From positions 1 to 8,788 of the forward strand of contig JAEERZ010000082.1 of NCBI GenBank assembly GCA_016286075.1: 8,788 nucleotides of DNA, in the 5' to 3' direction. This document shows, in pieces, positions 6,248-8,788 of the stretch. Every line of letters begins with the position of its first letter. Position 1 is the stretch's first letter. The notes beneath the pieces are model-generated. The model worked only from the letters and a program-made list of their open reading frames with translations, made no database searches and was not told the origin of the DNA. Source of the DNA: Selenomonadaceae bacterium (GTDB taxonomy: Bacteria; Bacillota; Negativicutes; Selenomonadales; Selenomonadaceae). The translations under genes were made by a program, and so were the position numbers.

Positions 6248-6802
6248 TTAAATCAAAACGATAACGCCAACAGCTACGACGCCGACGCCGACCTCGGCCT
6301 CGAACTCGAATGTGGTCGTGGTGGACGCAACTTCCACTTCAACGACTGCAGCGGCCCCTTCGGCAATCAGGGCGCCGTTCGTCGCGCCGACCACGTTGGA
6401 CGACACTTTCAGGTAATCGCCGCCCGCCACCATCTTGAGCTCGGCCTGGGTCAGGGATTTCGGCGACATCGGGAGAATCAAATAACGGATATCCTCGGTG
6501 TTCTGGATAATGCGGAGCTCCGCGCCCGCGGGGATGATGACGTCTTTCTTCTCCGCCGCGTTCAGAAGGCCCTTGGCAACGACCTGTACGGCCTCCTTAG
6601 AGTCGTCGTGGGGAATGACCATATACTTGATGAGCTTCGGCTGTTCGATAACCTTGTAAGTTACGCCTTCCTCGACCACGAAGCCCGCTTCCGTCAGGAC
6701 GGTTTCCGGGTCTTCGATAAAGCGCTTCCTATACGCCTCGTCTTCCCAGCACTTGGAGACGACCTCGCCATACTTCAACGAATTCTGCTTTTTGTCTGCC
6801 AC
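6248..6802 (-). CDS. Proteusin precursor peptide 1 (nitrile hydratase-like leader, NHLP), GTG start
   Basis: First precursor of the tandem set, 184 residues from the chosen GTG at 6802. From there (ADKKQNSLKYGEVVSKCWED) it matches its three siblings residue for residue in register, and AGAAAGGATGG lies at the right distance upstream. An in-frame ATG at 6931 would add 43 residues with no counterpart in the siblings and would run through the promoter and DnaA-like boxes, so I reject it. Leader 1-128 ends ELKMVAGG. The 56-residue core is the longest: it starts DYLKVSSNVV, carries VVEVEVASTTTTFEFEAEV in the middle and ends in a very hydrophobic VGVGVVAVGVIVLI. The strict alternation of Glu with Val or Phe is striking. 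The gene sits directly behind a plausible promoter and 155 bases after the epimerase gene. The GTG start might lower its translation relative to the ATG-started copies. Confidence 0.92.
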   Translation of the reverse strand: MADKKQNSLKYGEVVSKCWEDEAYRKRFIEDPETVLTEAGFVVEEGVTYKVIEQPKLIKYMVIPHDDSKEAVQVVAKGLLNAAEKKDVIIPAGAELRIIQNTEDIRYLILPMSPKSLTQAELKMVAGGDYLKVSSNVVGATNGALIAEGAAAVVEVEVASTTTTFEFEAEVGVGVVAVGVIVLI

Positions 6803-6838
6803 GGGTATCCATCCTTTCTTTATAAACATTCTTCTATT

Positions 6839-6867
6839 AGGATAAAAGATTACGGTTGATTTTGCAA
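6839..6867 (-). promoter_or_regulatory. Candidate sigma-70 promoter for the precursor genes
   Basis: On the minus strand TTGCAA (6867-6862) and TATCCT (6844-6839) are separated by 17 bases. Each matches four of six consensus bases. The surrounding DNA is AT-rich compared with the flanking genes, and the expected start site would give a short 5' leader ending in the ribosome binding site of precursor 1. This is a pattern match only. Confidence 0.45.
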
Positions 6868-6894
6868 GAAAAATTGCGAGTTTCCCACGCGTGT

Positions 6895-6956
6895 TGTGGA
6901 TAACTCCAACGGTTTTTTTGAGTTTGTCCACAGACTGTGGATAGGATTGTGGACAA
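6895..6956. promoter_or_regulatory. Cluster of four DnaA-box-like 9-mers upstream of the precursor promoter
   Basis: Four sites resemble the DnaA box TTATNCACA. A perfect TTATCCACA is on the minus strand (6903-6895). TTGTCCACA is on the plus strand (6924-6932). CTATCCACA (6944-6936) and TTGTCCACA (6956-6948) are on the minus strand. The last three start exactly 12 bases apart. The outer TTGTCCACA copies form a 9-base inverted repeat. The cluster fills the space between the epimerase stop (6958) and the candidate promoter. It may bind DnaA or another regulator that reads an inverted TCCACA motif. There is no T-tract after the hairpin, so it is not a terminator. Function is inferred. Confidence 0.55.
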
Positions 6957-6957
6957 G

Positions 6958-8397
6958 TTATGATTGTTCATAAGGCTCAAGGAACAGCCCTGCCAGTTCG
7001 AATTTTTTCAATATGAAAAACACATTGGCGGGAAACGCGTCCTGTTCCTCCATCAGCTCGCCCGCGATGTCGTAGGCGGTCTTGCCGCCCTCCCGGAGCT
7101 TTTTCAGCACGTCGTGATACAGCGTCGGGGAAAGATCGTCCGCGCCCCGGAATTTCAGCCGGAGCTTGTTCGGGCGGCAGAACTCGACGCCCTCCTCCGT
7201 CTCGTCAAAAGTAATGCCGGGGCGGAGATACAGCGGCATTTCCTTCGAGAACTCCGGCTCCATATAGCGGTCGATCATGGACGTCAGAACGCGCTTGAAA
7301 TCGTCAAGGTCGGAGAAAAATTCCTTCGCAATGATGTATTCCCCGGTGGGGCGCTCTTTCGATGCGCCGCAGGGCGTAAGCAGCCGGACGGAGCGTTCGG
7401 CGATATTGACGATAAAGCCGCTGATGCAGGCGATGGTATTGCCGTCGTCGTCCTCCACATGCTCCAGGTTGCTCTCCCGCGCGCGCCCGGCCTTGGCGAA
7501 TTTGTTGCTCGGCGCCTCGGCGAACTGGGGCAGCAGCTCGACGCAGAGCAGCTCCTCGATCGTGAAAGTCTCGAAAATCTTGTGCAGGATGTCGAGGCTC
7601 AGCACCGAGAACCGGTGTACGCGCCGCTCCTTTTTCAGCGCGTCGAGAAGATACTTCCGGGTGCGCTCCGGCTTCCGCATCGACGCCGCCGTAGTGAGCT
7701 GCGGAACATGGCCGAGAATCTCGAAAAAGTCGGCCGTGAACTTTTCGTAATCCGGATTGTCGAGCGGCTCGGTGGCGTAATAACAGGTGCCTTCCCCAGC
7801 CGCGCCGCCCAAGGTCTCCTTCGCAAAGGAGAGGATTCCCTTCCAGAGCTCGGCGTCCTCGTCGTAGCGGCTGACCTTTTGGAGCCGTCCCGCCATGACG
7901 CCGCAGAACGGGCAGCCCACCGAGCAGCCGAGGTCCAGCTCGAAAGTCATCGGCACATGGATCAGGGCGCTGTTCCTCGAGCCGAACTCCGACCAGCAGC
8001 GGTTTTGCTGGCGGGAACGCCAGGCGCGGAACGCGGGATGATCCGGCACGCAATATTCCTGTCCCATGCGGGTCCGTTCCTCGATCTTCTCCCGGATAAA
8101 GCCCCGGTAACGGCGCACGACCCGCGGAAGCTCCTCGGGCGGACGTTTGCTGTATTCCAGCGCCATTTCATTGACGCAGAGGATTTTCACCGAAAGGACG
8201 TCGATATGGTGGAGCCCGTTGGCGGCCAAAGTCTCCTCCGGCGCGGCCAGGAATTTATCCCGAAACCCCGGCTCCAAAGTCCAAAGCTCCAAAGCCCGCT
8301 TAGCCTCCGCCACCTCGCGGACGTATTCGGCGTCGTCGCAAGCGGGACTGATGACATGCTTGATTTCCAAATCGCTCACTTTATCTTCACACTCCAT
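6958..8397 (-). CDS. PoyD-family radical SAM RiPP epimerase (L- to D-amino acid)
   Basis: Cytoplasmic iron-sulfur enzyme of 479 residues that should abstract an alpha-hydrogen from core residues of the adjacent precursors with a 5'-deoxyadenosyl radical and return hydrogen from the other face, giving D-residues. Seen: the CxxxCxxC cluster at C158, C162 and C165 (LGCSVGCPFCGV); blocks I recall as typical of the PoyD/OspD family, YYATEPLDNPDYEKF (206-220), PQLTTAA (232-238), RFSVLSL (262-268) and FTIEELLCVEL (278-288). C343 in LLTPCGAS is a candidate for the hydrogen-donating cysteine that PoyD needs, but C324 cannot be excluded. Residues 38-74 resemble the precursor leader. Residues 423-475 look like a winged-helix-type tail. 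The ATG at 8397 directly follows the upstream stop (TGAATG) with GAGGAAG in front, so the two genes are coupled. Which core residues are epimerised cannot be read from sequence. Confidence 0.9.
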   Translation of the reverse strand: MECEDKVSDLEIKHVISPACDDAEYVREVAEAKRALELWTLEPGFRDKFLAAPEETLAANGLHHIDVLSVKILCVNEMALEYSKRPPEELPRVVRRYRGFIREKIEERTRMGQEYCVPDHPAFRAWRSRQQNRCWSEFGSRNSALIHVPMTFELDLGCSVGCPFCGVMAGRLQKVSRYDEDAELWKGILSFAKETLGGAAGEGTCYYATEPLDNPDYEKFTADFFEILGHVPQLTTAASMRKPERTRKYLLDALKKERRVHRFSVLSLDILHKIFETFTIEELLCVELLPQFAEAPSNKFAKAGRARESNLEHVEDDDGNTIACISGFIVNIAERSVRLLTPCGASKERPTGEYIIAKEFFSDLDDFKRVLTSMIDRYMEPEFSKEMPLYLRPGITFDETEEGVEFCRPNKLRLKFRGADDLSPTLYHDVLKKLREGGKTAYDIAGELMEEQDAFPANVFFILKKFELAGLFLEPYEQS

Positions 8398-8788
8398 TCA
8401 TTGCTTCCTCGCGTGCATATCCACCGCCAGCGATAGATACTCGTGCCCTATATGCACCATCAGGTTTTCCCCGCAAAGCCATGCCAGCGCTTCTTTGATT
8501 TCCTCCTCGCCGTATTTCACACCCAGTTCCTCGATCAGCGGCGTCTCCTGCCTTACGGCTCGGCAGGCGCGGTACAGGTCGGCTCGTACTCCCTCCAGAT
8601 GGTAAACGGCATGCTTCGCTATTTTCCGCATATCGAAAATGTCGACCGCGTTCCCCGTGTCCTCCATATCGAGCCGCTGCAAACGGTAACGTTCCTTGAC
8701 CCACTGGGTCACGATCTCCTGCAATTTGCGGTAGCCTTCGCCCTTCTTGGCGAGATCCCAGCAAAGCTGAAGCTCCCTTTCATCCACC
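8398..8788 (-). CDS. Probable C-terminal part of a radical SAM RiPP C-methyltransferase (N-terminus outside window)
   Basis: The frame is open from the right edge to a stop at 8398. The first codon in the window is a GTG that has no visible ribosome binding site because the window ends there, so I treat the 129-130 residues as a fragment rather than a small protein. The ending resembles the C-terminal domain I associate with B12-binding radical SAM RiPP maturation C-methyltransferases: an IFDMR segment like the usual I-x-D-T-R, then a helical HLEGVRADLYRACRAV, and a winged-helix-like end finishing EYLSLAVDM. No radical SAM or B12 motif lies inside the window, so the assignment depends on this tail and on its direct coupling to the epimerase gene (TGAATG). 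It could instead be another RiPP-maturation protein with a PqqD-like end. If correct, it would methylate carbon atoms in the cores, as PoyB/PoyC do for polytheonamide. Confidence 0.6.
   Translation of the reverse strand, partial: VDERELQLCWDLAKKGEGYRKLQEIVTQWVKERYRLQRLDMEDTGNAVDIFDMRKIAKHAVYHLEGVRADLYRACRAVRQETPLIEELGVKYGEEEIKEALAWLCGENLMVHIGHEYLSLAVDMHARKQ

Larger units (their letters stand above)
4687..6802 (-). repeat. Four tandem leader-coding direct repeats (384 bp each) plus conserved ribosome-binding region
   Basis: Leader-coding units lie at 6802-6419, 6226-5843, 5631-5248 and 5070-4687. Each is exactly 128 codons without indels and is preceded by a related leader region (GAAAGGAWG, then a TATC/TACCC-like stretch, then the start codon). 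The intervening core segments differ in length and sequence. Recent duplication and continued leader homogenisation, with diversifying cores, is the simplest reading. Confidence 0.85.

Noticed and set aside
4687..6802. Nitrile hydratase alpha-subunit enzymes
   Set aside because: The leader is only similar in fold region; the metal-binding cysteine motif is missing and the proteins end in GG plus a short variable core.
6803..6931. 43-residue N-terminal extension of precursor 1 from an in-frame ATG at 6931
   Set aside because: The extension has no match in the three sibling precursors, crosses the candidate promoter and DnaA-like boxes, and a GTG with a good ribosome binding site lies exactly at the sibling start position.
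6924..6956. Nine-base inverted repeat after the epimerase gene as a terminator
   Set aside because: No T-tract follows it in either direction; on the minus strand it is followed by ACTCAAAAAAACC.
8398..8787. A complete 129-residue protein starting at 8787
   Set aside because: The start is a GTG at the window edge with no visible upstream sequence, and the protein looks like the tail of a larger maturase.

Overview
The window is most of a proteusin-type RiPP (ribosomally made, post-translationally modified peptide) biosynthetic locus. Every supported gene is on the minus strand, so transcription runs from the right edge to the left edge. The likely source is an anaerobic, diderm-type Firmicute such as a Negativicute. 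This rests on moderately GC-rich coding DNA, strong AGAAAGGA/GGAGG ribosome binding sites, GTG starts and a periplasmic-adaptor protein of the RND/MacA type that implies an outer membrane. The taxonomic guess is low confidence.

Layout in transcription order: (1) 8788-8398, the C-terminal end of a protein resembling the tail of B12-type radical SAM RiPP C-methyltransferases, cut by the window edge; (2) 8397-6958, a PoyD-family radical SAM peptide epimerase; (3) 6957-6803, an intergenic control region with four DnaA-box-like 9-mers and a plausible sigma-70 promoter; (4) 6802-4522, four tandem nitrile-hydratase-like leader (NHLP) precursor genes, each with a leader of exactly 128 residues ending in GG followed by a different Val/Ala/Thr/Glu-rich core of 46-56 residues; (5) 4498-4382, an orphan fifth core without a leader; (6) 4363-4321, a Rho-independent terminator or attenuator; (7) 4225-3038, an RND-type adaptor; (8) 3048-2095, an NHLM-type HlyD secretion protein; (9) 2093-1, a C39 peptidase/ABC transporter, cut just after its H-loop.

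Inferred workflow: the precursors are recognised through their leaders. The epimerase converts chosen core residues from L to D, perhaps alternating as in polytheonamide, and a C-methyltransferase may add methyl groups. The C39 peptidase domain of the transporter cuts after the conserved GG, and the ABC protein with two adaptors exports the core. The terminator between precursors and export genes would give many precursor transcripts per transporter transcript.

The most interesting points are the four-plus-one core library behind an invariant leader, the duplicated beta motif inside the leader, the stranded fifth core lying in the open -1 frame of the preceding gene, the alternating acidic/hydrophobic core pattern, and the DnaA-box cluster in front of the precursor promoter. 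No gene is supported on the plus strand. The longest gene-free stretch is 4226-4521 (296 bases), which holds the orphan core and the terminator.
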